A stretch of 64,000 bases of DNA from Muscardinus avellanarius (taxonomy: Eukaryota > Chordata > Mammalia > Rodentia > Gliridae), in NCBI GenBank assembly GCA_963383645.1, contig OY726571.1:76491860-76555859 (forward strand), given 5' to 3'. Below are positions 44,850 to 55,705 of the stretch, in pieces; the first letter of the stretch is position 1, and every line of letters begins with the position of its first letter. Position numbers and translations under genes: made by a program. The notes below the pieces were generated by a model. That model saw only the letters and a program-made list of their open reading frames with translations, was not told the DNA's origin and did no database searches.

Positions 44850-44987
44850 GAGTTTTTGTTTTGTTTTGTGTCCTAGTACTGGTGATTGAACTCAGGGACA
44901 TTATACCTCTAAGCTACATCATGAGCCCTTTCTATTTTTTAGCTTTTTACTATTTTCTTCAAACAGGGTCTCACTAAGTCACTAAGT
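44850..44987 (-). mobile_element. Truncated B1-dID-type SINE
   Basis: dID half (CCTAGTACTGGTGATTGAAC, CATTATACCTCTAAGCTACA) and part of the left half to CACTAAGTCACTAAGTTC. The remaining left half is absent. Confidence 0.78.
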
Positions 44988-45084
44988 TCTTTTATATTAA
45001 CATATCAAAGCACCAGTGTATGGTATTTCATATATATAAATGTCTAGTTCCAAAATGCTTGGAAAAAAATCACTTCATTCAAAT

Positions 45085-45240
45085 AAATCAATGCATTTTA
45101 GATGCTTTCTTTGTATTAGGCACTATGTTAAGTTATAAGAACAAAGAGGTGAATAATAAAAGATTTCTCAGGTCCTCTGCTCAGTCTAGTAAAGGGGAGA
45201 GAGAAATAGGCAAAAGTATACAGTGTGCCATTCTGAACAG
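45085..45240 (+). mobile_element. L2/MIR-type remnant
   Basis: TTTGTATTAGGCACTATGTTAAG, AACAAAGAGGTGAATAATAA and AGTCTAGTAAAGGGGAGAGA follow the familiar order of an L2-like 3' region. Family name not certain. Confidence 0.45.
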
Positions 45241-45322
45241 CAGGTAGCCAAAGCGCTTTGTCAGAAGAAAAAGTAATGCCCATTATTTGGAGGAATAATA
45301 TGTCATTAAAAGTCTGTTTGCA

Positions 45323-45812
45323 TTTGCCAAAGTTTTGTCATCTACTCTAGGCTGGTTCCATAATTGGGAAACTGTAAATTGTGGTCTATGAACATAGATA
45401 TTCGATACTATTATAACGTTCTGATTTCATTTCCTTGGGGAAGATGCCCAGGATTATTGGTACTGGACTGTACGGTAGTTCCATCCTGTCTTCTGAGAAA
45501 GCTCCATACTGGTTTCCATCATGGCTATACTAGTTTGCAGTCCCCCTAACAGTGTAACAGGATTCCTATTTCCCTTGCCAGCCTTTCGTATTATTTGTGT
45601 TTTGTTGATTTAATAGTAGGAATAATGTTATGAATATGTACAAAACAACCAATTTCAATATCAAATACATGCGTGGGGATGAGAAGGAAGAGGAAGATAC
45701 TGGGAAGAGGGCACTAAGAGCTATGTACATGCATCTTTCTGACCCTCTATACCCCAATATGGTGTAAATTTACAATGCACCAAAGTAAAAGTAAATAAAT
45801 AAATAAATATAA
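45323..45812 (+). mobile_element. L1 insertion with inverted 5' part (twin-primed)
   Basis: The segment at about 45380-45630 is antisense L1 ORF2: CTATGAACATAGATATTCGA, GCTCCATACTGGTTTCCATC and ACTAGTTTGCAGTCCCCCTA are the reverse complement of 41.1-41.3 kb. It is followed by a sense 3'UTR (45650-45785; ATGTACATGCATC, ATATGGTGTAAATTTACAAT) and a (TAAA)n tail. The whole is flanked by ATTAAAAGTCTGTTTGCA (45305-45322) and ATTAAAGTCTGTTCGCA (45813-45829). This is the signature of L1 5' inversion. Confidence 0.8.
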
Positions 45813-45930
45813 ATTAAAGTCTGTTCGCAAGATTTTTTTTTACTTCTGTATAGCATTTGAAATAGGATTGTCATATAAATCTTACTAAATTCTCAAATAA
45901 TGAACTTTCAATTTTTAAAGTGTTATGCCA

Positions 45931-46150
45931 TAGCTAGGTGTGGTGGTATACAACTGTAATCCCAGTCATTGGGAGGCAGAGACAGGAGGAATGAGGTTCA
46001 AGACCATCCTCAGCAACTTAGGGAAGCTTTCAGCAACTTAGTGAGACTCTGTTTCAAAATAAAACATAATATAGGGTTGGAGGTGTATCTCAGAGGTGGA
46101 ATGCCTCTGGATATACTTACCGGTACTACGAAAAAAAGAAAAAGAAAAAA
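45931..46150 (+). mobile_element. B1-dID-type SINE (first of two in tandem)
   Basis: AGCTAGGTGTGGTGGTATAC start, GGGTTGGAGGTGTATCTCAG and an AAAAAGAAAAAG tail. TTATGCCATAG precedes it. Confidence 0.88.
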
Positions 46151-46151
46151 A

Positions 46152-46369
46152 TCTTGGCCTGGTGGCACACGCTTGTAATTCCAGCATTCAGGAGGCTGAG
46201 ACAGGAGAACCATAGTTCATGGACAGCCTCAGCTACTTAGTGAGGTCCTTTGCAACACAGTGAGATTCTGTTTCAAAATAAAGAATAAAAAATCAGGCTG
46301 GTGGCATAGGTTGGAGGTAGAATGCCCCTGGGTTCCATCTCCGGTACTACACACACACACACACACACA
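46152..46369 (+). mobile_element. B1-dID-type SINE (second of two in tandem) with (AC)n tail
   Basis: CTTGGCCTGGTGGCACACGC start, damaged dID half (GGCTGGTGGCATAGGTTGGA) and AC tail at 46350-46368. TATGATGCCATAAA after it resembles the sequence before the first element, so both may share one target. Confidence 0.88.
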
Positions 46370-46384
46370 AAGAGTATGATGCCA

Positions 46385-46840
46385 TAAATACAAACATCTG
46401 ACACACAATCTAACACACAGCCTAGCTATTCAAGAAGAAAAAAAGACCTTGTCCTGTCAAAATACCATAGGTATTTTTTCTGTAAAAGAAAATAAGGGGA
46501 GAATGGGGTGAAATTTCTTTGTTTAGTAATGTGTTAGTGAAATTCTTCAATGGTTATATAAATTACTATCCTGGCTGTTTGGCTTTACAAAAGAAACATG
46601 AAGGCTTAACCCATAGCTCAAGTTCCTTCTCCACTTAAAATTAACATGAACATTGATCAGACTGTACAATATGAATTGATCAAAAGGATCCCCAAAAAGA
46701 TCCTTTATTCATTTTGCAAGTTTTGTTCAGTAAATCTAGAGAGCTGAGAACTATGCTCACCTTATTTGGATATATGATAATATTTTGAATGCTTAAGTTT
46801 AATAACAGCATATGAAATGATATTCATGGTATGAAGACTT
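46385..46840. other. Unique DNA, no gene seen
   Basis: AT-rich, no repeat recognised. Confidence 0.4.
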
Positions 46841-46842
46841 TA

Positions 46843-47086
46843 TTTTTATTTTATTTATTTTATTTTATTTTATTTTATTTTATTGTGGTACTGGGAGTGG
46901 AATCCAGAGGCTTTTCTACCTCTGGGCTATACTCCCAGACCTATTTCTTACTTTATTTGGAAACAGGGTCTCACTGAGTTGCTGAGAGCCTCACTAAGTA
47001 GCTGAGGCTGGCTTCGAACCTGTGAGATCCTCCTGTCTCCGCCTCCCAAGTGCTGGGATTACAAGCGTGCGCCACCACGCCCAGCT
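46843..47086 (-). mobile_element. B1-dID-type SINE with (TTTTA)n tail
   Basis: Long TTTTA tail (46843-46883), GTGGTACTGGGAGTGGAATC and body ending CCACCACGCCCAGCT. TATGAAGACTTTA before and TGTGAAGATTATTTA after look like the target duplication. Confidence 0.92.
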
Positions 47087-47201
47087 GTGTGAAGATTATT
47101 TAAAGCAATGGTATATCATAGACAATATGTATATTTTTTGAGATTCAAAACAAAATCTTACTGCCCTAAAAGCAGTCAAAAGTGTATGTTTTCTCTTAAA
47201 A

Positions 47202-47411
47202 AATTTTTTTTTCAGTACTGGGGATGAAACCCAAGGAGCATTCTACCTCCAAGCTACAACCCCAGCCCTATTTTTTATTCTTTATTTTGAAACAGGTTCT
47301 CACTGCGTTGCAAAGGGCCTCACTAAGCAGCCAAGGTTGGCCATGAACCACAATTCTCCTGTCTCAGTCTACCAAATGCTGGGATTACAAGTGTGCACCA
47401 CCATGCCCAGC
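47202..47411 (-). mobile_element. B1-dID-type SINE
   Basis: CAGTACTGGGGATGAAACCC to CCACCATGCCCAGC. CTCTTAAAAAATTTTT before and CTCTCAATAAATTTTA after suggest the duplication. Confidence 0.92.
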
Positions 47412-47419
47412 CTCTCAAT

Positions 47420-47818
47420 AAATTTTAAATTGAATTTTATTGTATTTTTATTCTAAATAAAGTGATAATAGATCTCAAAAACTGGTTTCGCTTTTAGGGA
47501 AATTTTTTTAAATCTCTTTAAGGGATTTTTTTTTTTTTTGCAGTGTTTTATAAATAAAGGCACTACCACATTGCCAAGAGACAAAAATCAAAGTATATAT
47601 ATTTTTTCATTTGTTATTATTTTCTGGGCCTTTTGTTGATGAGCAGACTACAAGACTGAACTCTTCCTGCTTCTCTGTTCCTATCTGTTCTGATTCAGTA
47701 TAATTGAACAATCTCACTGGAGAGTGAGACAAATGGCCAAGAAAATTAATGTGTAACTTAAGAAAGCAGCTCAGAGATCAGATAAACCTCTTAATGGATG
47801 CATCTTTGTAGAGTGAGT
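47420..47818. other. Unique DNA, no gene seen
   Basis: T-rich patches and plain unique sequence only. Confidence 0.4.
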
Positions 47819-47819
47819 T

Positions 47820-47822
47820 CGT

Positions 47823-47857
<35 letters not shown>

Positions 47858-48091
47858 CTCTTTCTCTCTTTCTCTCTTTCTTTTTAAATGCAGTACTGGG
47901 GATGGAACCCAGGGGCATTCTACTTCTGAGCTACACTCTCAGCCCTATTTTTTTATTCTTTATTTTGAAACAGGGTCTCACTGAGTTGCAGAGAGCCTCA
48001 CTAAGTAGCTGAGGCTGTCTGTGAACCGTGATCCTCCTGACTCAGCCTCCTGAATGCTGGGGTTACAAGTATGTGCCACCAGGCCCAGCTA
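47820..48091 (-). mobile_element. B1-dID-type SINE with (TTTC)n tail
   Basis: TTTC microsatellite at 47823-47882, GCAGTACTGGGGATGGAACC and a full body ending CCACCAGGCCCAGCT. Confidence 0.93.
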
Positions 48092-48094
48092 TAG

Positions 48095-49350
48095 ATTTCT
48101 TTGAACTCCACAAAATAGACGACTTAACGACTATTATTTTACCATAATCTGACTCTTGGATTGGAGTTAGAAGCTATCAGGGAATCACTAGAGCTATAAT
48201 AATTAGATATTGACTTTTTATGCACAATTTCATCTGACAATGGAGAAGCTAAACTGGGCCCTCTATAAGGACTAGCTCTTAAATCTGTGAGGTCTTGCTG
48301 CTCAGGTATCAGAAAAGGCATTTGTGTACACCTAGCTGTCAAGAGTCTAAGCATTGTAACTCCCCCTATTTTCCTAAAAAGAATAAGATACCTGCATTAT
48401 TAACATAGGAGATTGAGGTTATTGTTGTGACTTTTTGATTCTCTAATAGAATATTAGCAGGATGAATAAAATAATATAATGGTTAAAGACATCATTAAAA
48501 AAAAAAAAAGCTAGAGTGCGTTTCTAAATTGGTAAGCACATAGCCACCTAAGTTTGTTTGAGAAAAGTCAAGACTGTCTCTCTTCCCACCTTGCCCTCTA
48601 TAAACACACAGGTATAGGTGCATAAATACATGAATATACCTCAAAATACATTAATATGCCTTTTCTTTTGCAGAAAAGATAGGGAGCAAATGAAAGCAGC
48701 TGTCAAGACCAGTTACTCCTGGATGGTATAACTACAATTATTATTTTGTTCTCTATATTTTTTCTTCACTCCCTAAATTTCTAACTATTTATAATCAGAA
48801 AAAAGATATTTCGATACCACTAATTTGTTTCTACTAATAGTCCCCTGGATGTGGTCTGCTTGAAATTTTTAGCAAGAAATAATTTTAAATAATTTTAGCC
48901 TACAAGAGCATCTGGGCCCCAAGTGCCTATGAGCAAGAAAGATGAGAAGTTTGATTTAAATATAGAAAAGCTAAATTCACATGCCCCAGATGGAGTACCT
49001 AGAACAAAAAGAAAAAGAAAAAGAACTGTATGCTGGTCACAGGCGATGGTTGTAATGAACAGTTCACATTCTATAGTTTTTAACATGAGAATGTTTTGTC
49101 AATTTTGCCAGATCTATTCACTTACATCATGTGATAAACAAAAAGGTAAAAATTACAAATTATCTGTTGACTCTTCATGAGATATTTAGAAGAAATTGAA
49201 ACAGAATATGCCAAATTTAATAAATTTGGACAATGTTGGGAAATTTGAAGAAATTCAGTAAACTTCTTCCTCGAATAAAGACATGTTTTAAACTCAGGAT
49301 GCTCAGAAACTCTATTTCTTGGTTCCCTATTGACTTTAAAAAATATTTTA
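48095..49350. other. Unique DNA, no gene seen
   Basis: About 1.25 kb without a recognised repeat. The 85-codon frame at 48923-49180 (KRKRKRT-containing) and the minus-strand 71-codon frame lack homology or splice context. A 13-base A run is at 48496. Confidence 0.35.
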
Positions 49351-49353
49351 CTA

Positions 49354-49687
49354 GAGCCAGGTGCAGCGGCTCCTGCTTGTAATTCCAGCACTTGGTTAGG
49401 CTGAGTCGGGAGGATCGCAGGTTTGAGGCCAGCCTCGGCAAATTTACAAGACTCTCAGCAACATAGCGAGACAATTTCAAACTAAAAATAAAGGTTAGCC
49501 GGGCATGGTGGCACATGCTTATAATCCCTGTGCTTGGGAGGCTGAGATAGGAGGATCACACAGGTTCGAAGCTAGCCTCAGCTACTTAGTGAGGTTCTCA
49601 GCAACTTAGTGAGACCCTGTTTCCAAATAAAATATGAAAAACTAGGTTTGGGAATGTAGCTCAAGGGTAGAAAGCCTGTGGGTTCCA

Positions 49688-49736
<49 letters not shown>

Positions 49737-49800
49737 GAAGGTTGGAGGTGTAGCTTAGGGGTAGAATGTCTCTGAGTTCGATCCTGCATACCCTCCAAAT
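49354..49800 (+). mobile_element. B1-dID-type SINE split by another SINE (outer element)
   Basis: Left half at 49354-49490 (AGAGCCAGGTGCAGCGGCTC to AACTAAAAATAAAGG); dID half at about 49741-49800 (GGTTGGAGGTGTAGCTTAGG, GAGTTCGATCCTGCATACC). The break is at AAGGTT, repeated at both ends of the inner SINE. Confidence 0.88.
49495..49738 (+). mobile_element. Nested B1-dID-type SINE with (AC)n tail (inner element)
   Basis: TAGCCGGGCATGGTGGCACA start, AGGTTTGGGAATGTAGCTCA and a long AC tail (49696-49733). Inserted between the two halves of the outer SINE. Confidence 0.9.
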
Positions 49801-49809
49801 TATACTTGG

Positions 49810-50212
49810 GCTGGGGATATCCGTCTCTGGGGTCTTTGACTGCAGACTATAACAAGGTATTTCCTAGTGAGTGATAGGCAATCTGTTTCTCTCCTAGTGT
49901 TGGGAAATGGCAAAAGGCCATTGCTCTGTCACCCTCAGGATCACAAGGGTAAGCAAGTAACGCCCTTAGAATACGCCCTGTTGCTAAGCAAGCATGCTCA
50001 GTAAGAGGGGTGTATTAAATGCATTTTGACATAATATTTTTAATTTATGATGGGTTAATCAGGATGTAATCCCATTGTGTAATTCAAGGTACATCTGCGT
50101 TGCTTAAATTTGTCCAGAGAAATTTACCTAACAGAGAAAAAAAATAAAAAGTAAAGTTGCTCACATGTTAAGAGTATGCCTTGTCTGTCTTCAGTTTCCA
50201 GTATTGTCTTTT
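49810..50212. other. Unique DNA, no gene seen
   Basis: No repeat or exon was recognised. Confidence 0.4.
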
Positions 50213-50213
50213 T

Positions 50214-50656
50214 TTTCTTCTTCTTCTTTTTTTTTTTGTGGTACTGGGGATGGAACCCAGGGGCATTCTACCTCTGAGCGAAACCCCCAGCTCTAATTTT
50301 TTATTCTATTTTTTTTTTCTTTTGGTGGTACTGGGGTTCCTGGAAACCCTTCCACCTCCGGGGTTATACTCCCAGACCTATTTTATGTATTTTTTTTTTA
50401 AATTTGGAAACAGGGTCTCTTAAGCCAGCAAGGCTGGCTTCAAACCTGCGCGATCCTCCTGTCTCTGCCTCCCAAGCATGGGGATTACAAGCGTGCACCA
50501 CCACACCCGGCGTTTTATTCTTTACTTTTTAAAACAGGGTCTTACTGAGTTGCAAGGGGCCTCACTAAGTAGTTGAGGCTGTCCTCGATCTGATGTTCTC
50601 CAGTCTCCATTTCCCAAATACTGGGAATACAGGCATGTGCCACCACACCCAGCCTT
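50214..50656 (-). mobile_element. B1-dID-type SINE split by another SINE (outer element)
   Basis: T-rich tail and dID half at 50214-50318 (GTACTGGGGATGGAACCCAG); left half resumes at about 50512 (TTTTATTCTTTACTTTTTAA) and ends CCACCACACCCAGCC. The break is again in the TTTTATTCT linker. Confidence 0.88.
50319..50511 (-). mobile_element. Nested SINE of the internally deleted subfamily (inner element)
   Basis: TGGTACTGGGGTTCCTGGAA with a shortened middle (CAGGGTCTCTTAAGCCAGCA, AGGCTGGCTTC), then CCACCACACCCGGC. Same subfamily as 29114 and 30281, in the opposite orientation. Confidence 0.92.
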
Positions 50657-50659
50657 CCA

Positions 50660-51060
50660 CAGTTGTCTTACTGAGCAAAGTTATAAATGGATCTGGATCA
50701 TAGAGCTTCTACTTAACCTCTCAGCCTAAACCAAGAAGTTAATTGAACTCAGAGGGAGTAAAGACCACGAAGAAGGAATAGTGCTTAGTGTGATAATCTC
50801 AAAGCTAGAAATTCTAAACTTTTCAATCAAAGACTAAACATCAGCAGCCTCTGTGAAAACACATTGCCTTTCATATACAAAATGTTCTAGGCCTTGGGTG
50901 GCTCCCCACCCAGAACCCAGAGCGGTAGCCTTTCCATTTGGCCATGTTTCTCAGGTTAGCAAGACACTACAGCAGCCCCAGCTGTGAAGAGCTGAGATGA
51001 TCACGTCCAGAGAAGAAGAGAATTACTTCCTCACACATACCTGCTTTATAAGATAAATAT
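50660..51060. other. Unique DNA, no gene seen
   Basis: Nothing recognised. Confidence 0.4.
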
Positions 51061-51063
51061 CAT

Positions 51064-51300
51064 AGCCTGGCATGGTGGCTCATGCTTATAATCCCATTAC
51101 TTGGGAGGATGAGACAGGAGGATCCGGGTCTGCAGCCAGCCTCGGCTACTTAGTGAGGCCATCCGCAACTTAGTGAGACTCTGTTTCAAAACAAAGAATA
51201 AGAAATTAGGCTGGGTTGTGGGTAGGAGGTAGAATGCCCATGGGTTCCATTCCCAGTACTGCAAATAGATGATAGATAGATAGATGATAGATTATATACA
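51064..51300 (+). mobile_element. B1-dID-type SINE with (GATA)n tail
   Basis: TAGCCTGGCATGGTGGCTCA start; dID half slightly damaged (GGCTGGGTTGTGGGTAGGAG); tail GATAGATAGATAGATG at about 51269-51292. Confidence 0.9.
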
Positions 51301-52498
51301 TACACATATATATGTATGTATGTATGATAAAATATCCCCAAATCCTCTACTAGACATCTCCTCCAGTCTTTTTTACCACATTATAAGTGCAAGAGAGGTG
51401 CATAGGCAAATACAAAGTGTTTTCCATGTTTATGGTAAGAGTATGTTCTTCCAACAAGCAAGAAAAGAAAGAGAATGGCCGTTCTAGAAGCAGCCAAGAG
51501 ATCTGCCACAAAAGACTGGGTGGGAAGGGGTACCCAAAGAAGACTCACTGGGGAGGGGAGACAGAGCAGCAAAGAAGGGAAAATGTGGGTACCAAAGGAG
51601 AATCCCTGTTCCCTTCACAATTCACTAAGAATCATTATGGGAGCATGCAGGAGAAAGTTGGCTTTCAGTGCTTTGCGTGAAGTAGGCTTTGAATAAGTTT
51701 CCATTTTCCCGGGAGATTGAATGGGTTGAAATGGAAGGTCAGCTAGGGCTGGTGGTATCCATGGTAACTCAAGATGGGGATATCTGTGTGCACATCTTAT
51801 TACCTGGCACTGAAGTCACAGCAGACACAGTTGCCTTGCCCCACCATCCTGCCTAGGTAGCATCCTGAGTCCAGCCATGGACACCGCAGTGGTTCAATCA
51901 GTGATATCCCCATGTGGGTGTGGTGTTCAGGTAAGACTCCAAGTTGTCATTGGAAACTTAACGTTCCTCTTTAAATCCACTGATACTATCCTCCTTTAGG
52001 AGGATGAATACAGCAGGCTTCGGGGAACAGAGATTACGTTTCATCATGGAAGGAAAAGACCCCACCCCCAATATGGCAGCAAAGAGCACCAATTCCTCGC
52101 CCTGCTTTGTGTCCAGAGTGTTTTTTAGGCTTTACCTCATCTATTTAATCGGCTTCCCACATACGCTCGCCATGAAGCCAGAGATGTACATATTAAACAT
52201 AGGAGTTTTTGACAGTTTCCTCTTCCCTGAGGCAAGATTGCTCAACTAATAATAACTAAGATATCTTTTGACAAGTTCAGCTAAGAGCTGGTAAAGCTTA
52301 GTCAATCTACATCAGCCGTGTTGGCACTTTCTTTCCATTTTAGACCTGCATTTCCTTGAATGCTGGGAACTAAGGAATGACCATAGAAACCTGTAAAATG
52401 CAGGAGAGGCAGCGAAGGACGAAACCAGGCAGGGGAGGTTAGTGAGGAAATGCATGCCGAGGCAGACGCATATTGATCAGGGGAGGGAAAATACTTTT
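51300..52498. other. Unique DNA, no gene seen
   Basis: Several overlapping frames of 63-97 codons share no family resemblance, and none has splice or polyadenylation context. The frame at 51387-51680 has many basic residues but looks like chance. Confidence 0.35.
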
Positions 52499-52499
52499 T

Positions 52500-52745
52500 C
52501 CAACTACAATTGAAGCTGAAACCCATAAATTAGATGATTGAAGTAATAAGACACGTGAAATGGCTTTTAAGTCCACTACTTGCTCTGTGTAATAAATTTC
52601 AAATGACATTGAGGCTTTTAGTGGAGGGAACGATTTATTGCCATCTGCAAGAAGGAAGCTTTCAGGGATTATCTCTAAAGTGGCAAAACACTATTCCAAA
52701 TTTCACAAAATTAGCAAAGCTTAGTGAAGCTCGGTGACTGAACTG
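52500..52745. promoter_or_regulatory. Candidate conserved non-coding element
   Basis: Complex repeat-free block: TGATTGAAGTAATAAGACAC, TGTAATAAATTTCAAATGAC, ACGATTTATTGCCATCTGCA, ATTTCACAAAATTAGC. It lies beside plain unique DNA. It has a 67-codon frame which I consider incidental. Confidence 0.4.
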
Positions 52746-52749
52746 ACAA

Positions 52750-53185
52750 GAAAGCTCAAAAAAATTACTTTAATGGAAGAAAAATACTGTAAATGTGAGC
52801 TCCTTCATGCCGACACTTAGAGGTGCATGACTTGCTCAAAAATAATCTGAATCCAACACTAACTGCAGCCTCCTTTGATTTGTTAGGGAAAAAAAATTCT
52901 GAGAATAATTTTTATTACTTTTAACACATGTGTATAACCCCAAAAGCTATAGAGAAAAATATAAACATATTGCAATTCACTTTCAGCTTGGACTACATCT
53001 TAAATTGATTCAACTTTTCTTGCCTCGGGCAACACCCTGCATGAATTCCTTCATTTAGAAAGAGACAGTTCAACCATGAACCACCTTGGGGGGGCTGTGG
53101 ACGAGAAAGCAGACGTGGAGGTAACCTCATGTTTTACTCTTTTCTTAAATTTGTGATTAGACAACTCAGGTAAAATCTGAGGGTC
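52750..53185. other. Unique DNA, no gene seen
   Basis: Possibly the continuation of the previous block; no repeat recognised. Confidence 0.35.
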
Positions 53186-53187
53186 AA

Positions 53188-53392
53188 GCTGGGGGTGGTG
53201 CACGTCTGTAATCCTAGTACTTGGAAGGCTGAGATAGGCAGATTGCAGATTTGAAGCCAGCCTCAGCAAATTAGCCTGGCTCTCAGCAACTTGTGAGACT
53301 CTGTTCCCAAATTAAAAAAATAGAACGTGGCTGGAGGTGTAGCTCGGAGGTAGAATGCCCCTGGGTTCCATCTCCAGAACCACACATACACC

Positions 53393-53433
<41 letters not shown>
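53188..53433 (+). mobile_element. B1-dID-type SINE with (ATC)n tail
   Basis: AAGCTGGGGGTGGTGCACGT start, GGCTGGAGGTGTAGCTCGGA, then ATC trinucleotide tail at 53396-53433. The tail explains Asp- and His-repeat frames. Confidence 0.92.
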
Positions 53434-53439
53434 TTTGAG

Positions 53440-54600
53440 GTTCAAGTCCTTTTATTCTATAAAATTTACAAAGAATTGGAAAGTTGGCAATTGAGAAGCA
53501 TGCTTTCTTTGTAGACAATAGGCTTTCACTGTAAGAATTTTCAGGTTCAAGATATCTAATGTACCCAGGATACTGGTGTGTATGTGGAGAAGGGAGGATT
53601 CTTGCTTAGGACTAGCAGCACCTAGAAATTAAAAAACTACAGCAGTAGGTTTACATTTATGTGGTCTCTGAAGCTCCAACTCTTGACCTCTTTTCTAAGA
53701 TACTTCTCACTGTCTCTTTCTTAGGACACGTTCAATTCCCACCGAGATATAATTGACATCCATTAATTAACCATATACTGTACACCTCCTTGTTTTCCTT
53801 CTATGTCTCCCATTTTATACCACAGAGACTCAGATTTAATTATCTCATCTGTCAAGTCTATAGTTGAAGAAAAGAAATGTTTTGGATATTAAAACAGTCT
53901 CTTTTTTCCCCCTCTAAATTTAATGAAATTGTATTCCAATTTTTAATGATTTCTCAATTACTGTAAGATAGAAAAATAGCAAAAAAAAGTGCCTCTTTCA
54001 TTTCACATAATTAAAATGAGTATCTTCCTTAGACAATTTTTGAGTTGCCAATCTTGGAACTGTACATGGTTTAATTGCTAAGTGGTAAGACTAATAACTA
54101 AAATGGTAGAGAACTTTATAGTTTAATATTACATCTTTCTCCAAATCTTCTTTATATAAATTCTTTCCATAAGCAACAGTGCTAAAAGCTTCAAAACACA
54201 TTGTATTTAAGGTAGCATGTATCTTTGAATATTCCAAGGTATACTTGCCCACCATTCATTTACCAAATGTTATTTCTTGTAGATTTATGAAATAAATATA
54301 AAATAAATCAGTATTCCCAACATTTCCATTTGCACTAAATCTGAAGAGGGAGAGAAGTGTTCCTGATCAGAATAAATGAAATATTCCTCAGGTAAGTAGA
54401 CCCATAATTTTACACATAATAGAAAATATTTTAATCAGAGGTATGCTCCCTAACCCTGTGATCTGAATTCAGAAATTAATTAACAGCTCCATATTTTTCT
54501 CAGCCTCTAAATAAGCAAGAAGGCCTGCATCCAGGAATACTGGAGCCTCAGCATAGACACTATTCAAAAATAATAGAATTCATTAGAAAGTGGTTCTTCT
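53440..54600. other. AT-rich unique DNA, no gene seen
   Basis: About 1.15 kb without recognised repeats; possible low-level conserved patches near 53.9-54.2 kb. Confidence 0.35.
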
Positions 54601-54604
54601 TGGA

Positions 54605-54905
54605 CCCCATCTGTTCTAATTATCTATTGCCGTGTAACAAACCACTTGAAAAAGGGGCATTAAATAGCAACCACTTTCTCATACACACAGGTCCTGTGGG
54701 TCAAGGTTTTCAAGAGAACATAGTGGCGTTGGCTTGTGTCTGATCCAGGGCACCTGGGGCCTCTGCTTGGAAGTCCCAGTGGGTTGAGGGTGATTCAGGT
54801 AGCCAAGGGCTGGGGTCACGTGGACCCCTTCACCCTCGTGCCCAACCTCTGAGCCCAGCTCAGACTCTCAGCCAGCACATAGTCTCACCATGTCACATGG
54901 GTGCT
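54605..54905 (+). mobile_element. Ancient interspersed repeat, first part (family not assigned)
   Basis: TTATCTATTGCCGTGTAACAA, CACTTGAAAAAGGGGCATTA and GGTCCTGTGGGTCAAGG resemble the start of an old mammalian repeat that I recall by sequence but cannot name. The 56085-56420 block looks like the other part. Confidence 0.45.
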
Positions 54906-55138
54906 CACAGCACAGTGGCCGGCTTCCAGAAAAGGCCCTTTGAGATAAAGCATTGGGAAACTGAGTATTCCAGACAAGACCAAGGCAACACCTCACCTCT
55001 GTTCTGATACAGCACAGAAGGGATGTGGGATTTTTTTCCTCCAAACTCCAGTGGTTACAACTGAGTCTTGAGAGCCAGCCTAACTTCAGAGAGAGTGCAA
55101 TCAGATTTTCTTCTGGGTGAAGGAGGTAGAACTCTGGA

Positions 55139-55373
55139 GCCGGGCATAGTGGAGCACGTGTGTAATCCCAGTACTTGGGAGGATGAGACAAGCCAGCCTC
55201 AGCAGCTTAGCAAGGCTCTCAACAACTTAGTGAGACCCTGTTTCCAAATAAAATATAAAAATAGGTATGGAGGTGTAGCCCGGAGGTAGAAAGCCCCTGG
55301 GTTCCATCCCCAGTACCATACACACAAGAAAGGAAGAAAGGAAGAAAGGAAGAAAGAAAGAAAGGGAAAAAAA
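55139..55373 (+). mobile_element. B1-dID-type SINE with GGAA/GAAA tail
   Basis: GCCGGGCATAGTGGAGCACG start; a short internal deletion follows GATGAGACAAGCC; AGGTATGGAGGTGTAGCCC. AGAACTCT occurs before (about 55128) and after (about 55373). Confidence 0.9.
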
Positions 55374-55374
55374 G

Positions 55375-55704
55375 AACTCTTTTTTTATTTGTTCCAAGTG
55401 CCATGCATTATTCCTGACTTGTAATGGATATTTAAGTATTTGTGAAATAAGAATTATCTCTATAACACTACCTGCCATGTGGTAGCAATTGCTCATTAAA
55501 TACTTTTCTCTCTGCTCAACTCTGCTTCTTGCTGACTGAACTTTCCTTGTATTTCCCAAACTTAACACTATGTCTTAAGCATTTACACACAGTCAGTTCC
55601 CAATTGTCTTGAACAGAACCTGTGTTCTATTAAGAAGATAGCCTTGCTGTACGGAAATCAATAACAAGCCTAAAGTGAGGTTAAAAATAATTAGCTACTT
55701 TCAA
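55375..55704. other. Unique DNA, no gene seen
   Basis: Nothing recognised. Confidence 0.4.
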
Positions 55705-55705
55705 A

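Noticed and set aside
53293..53518. His-repeat and Asp-repeat frames
   Set aside because: They translate the (ATC)n tail of a SINE on the two strands.
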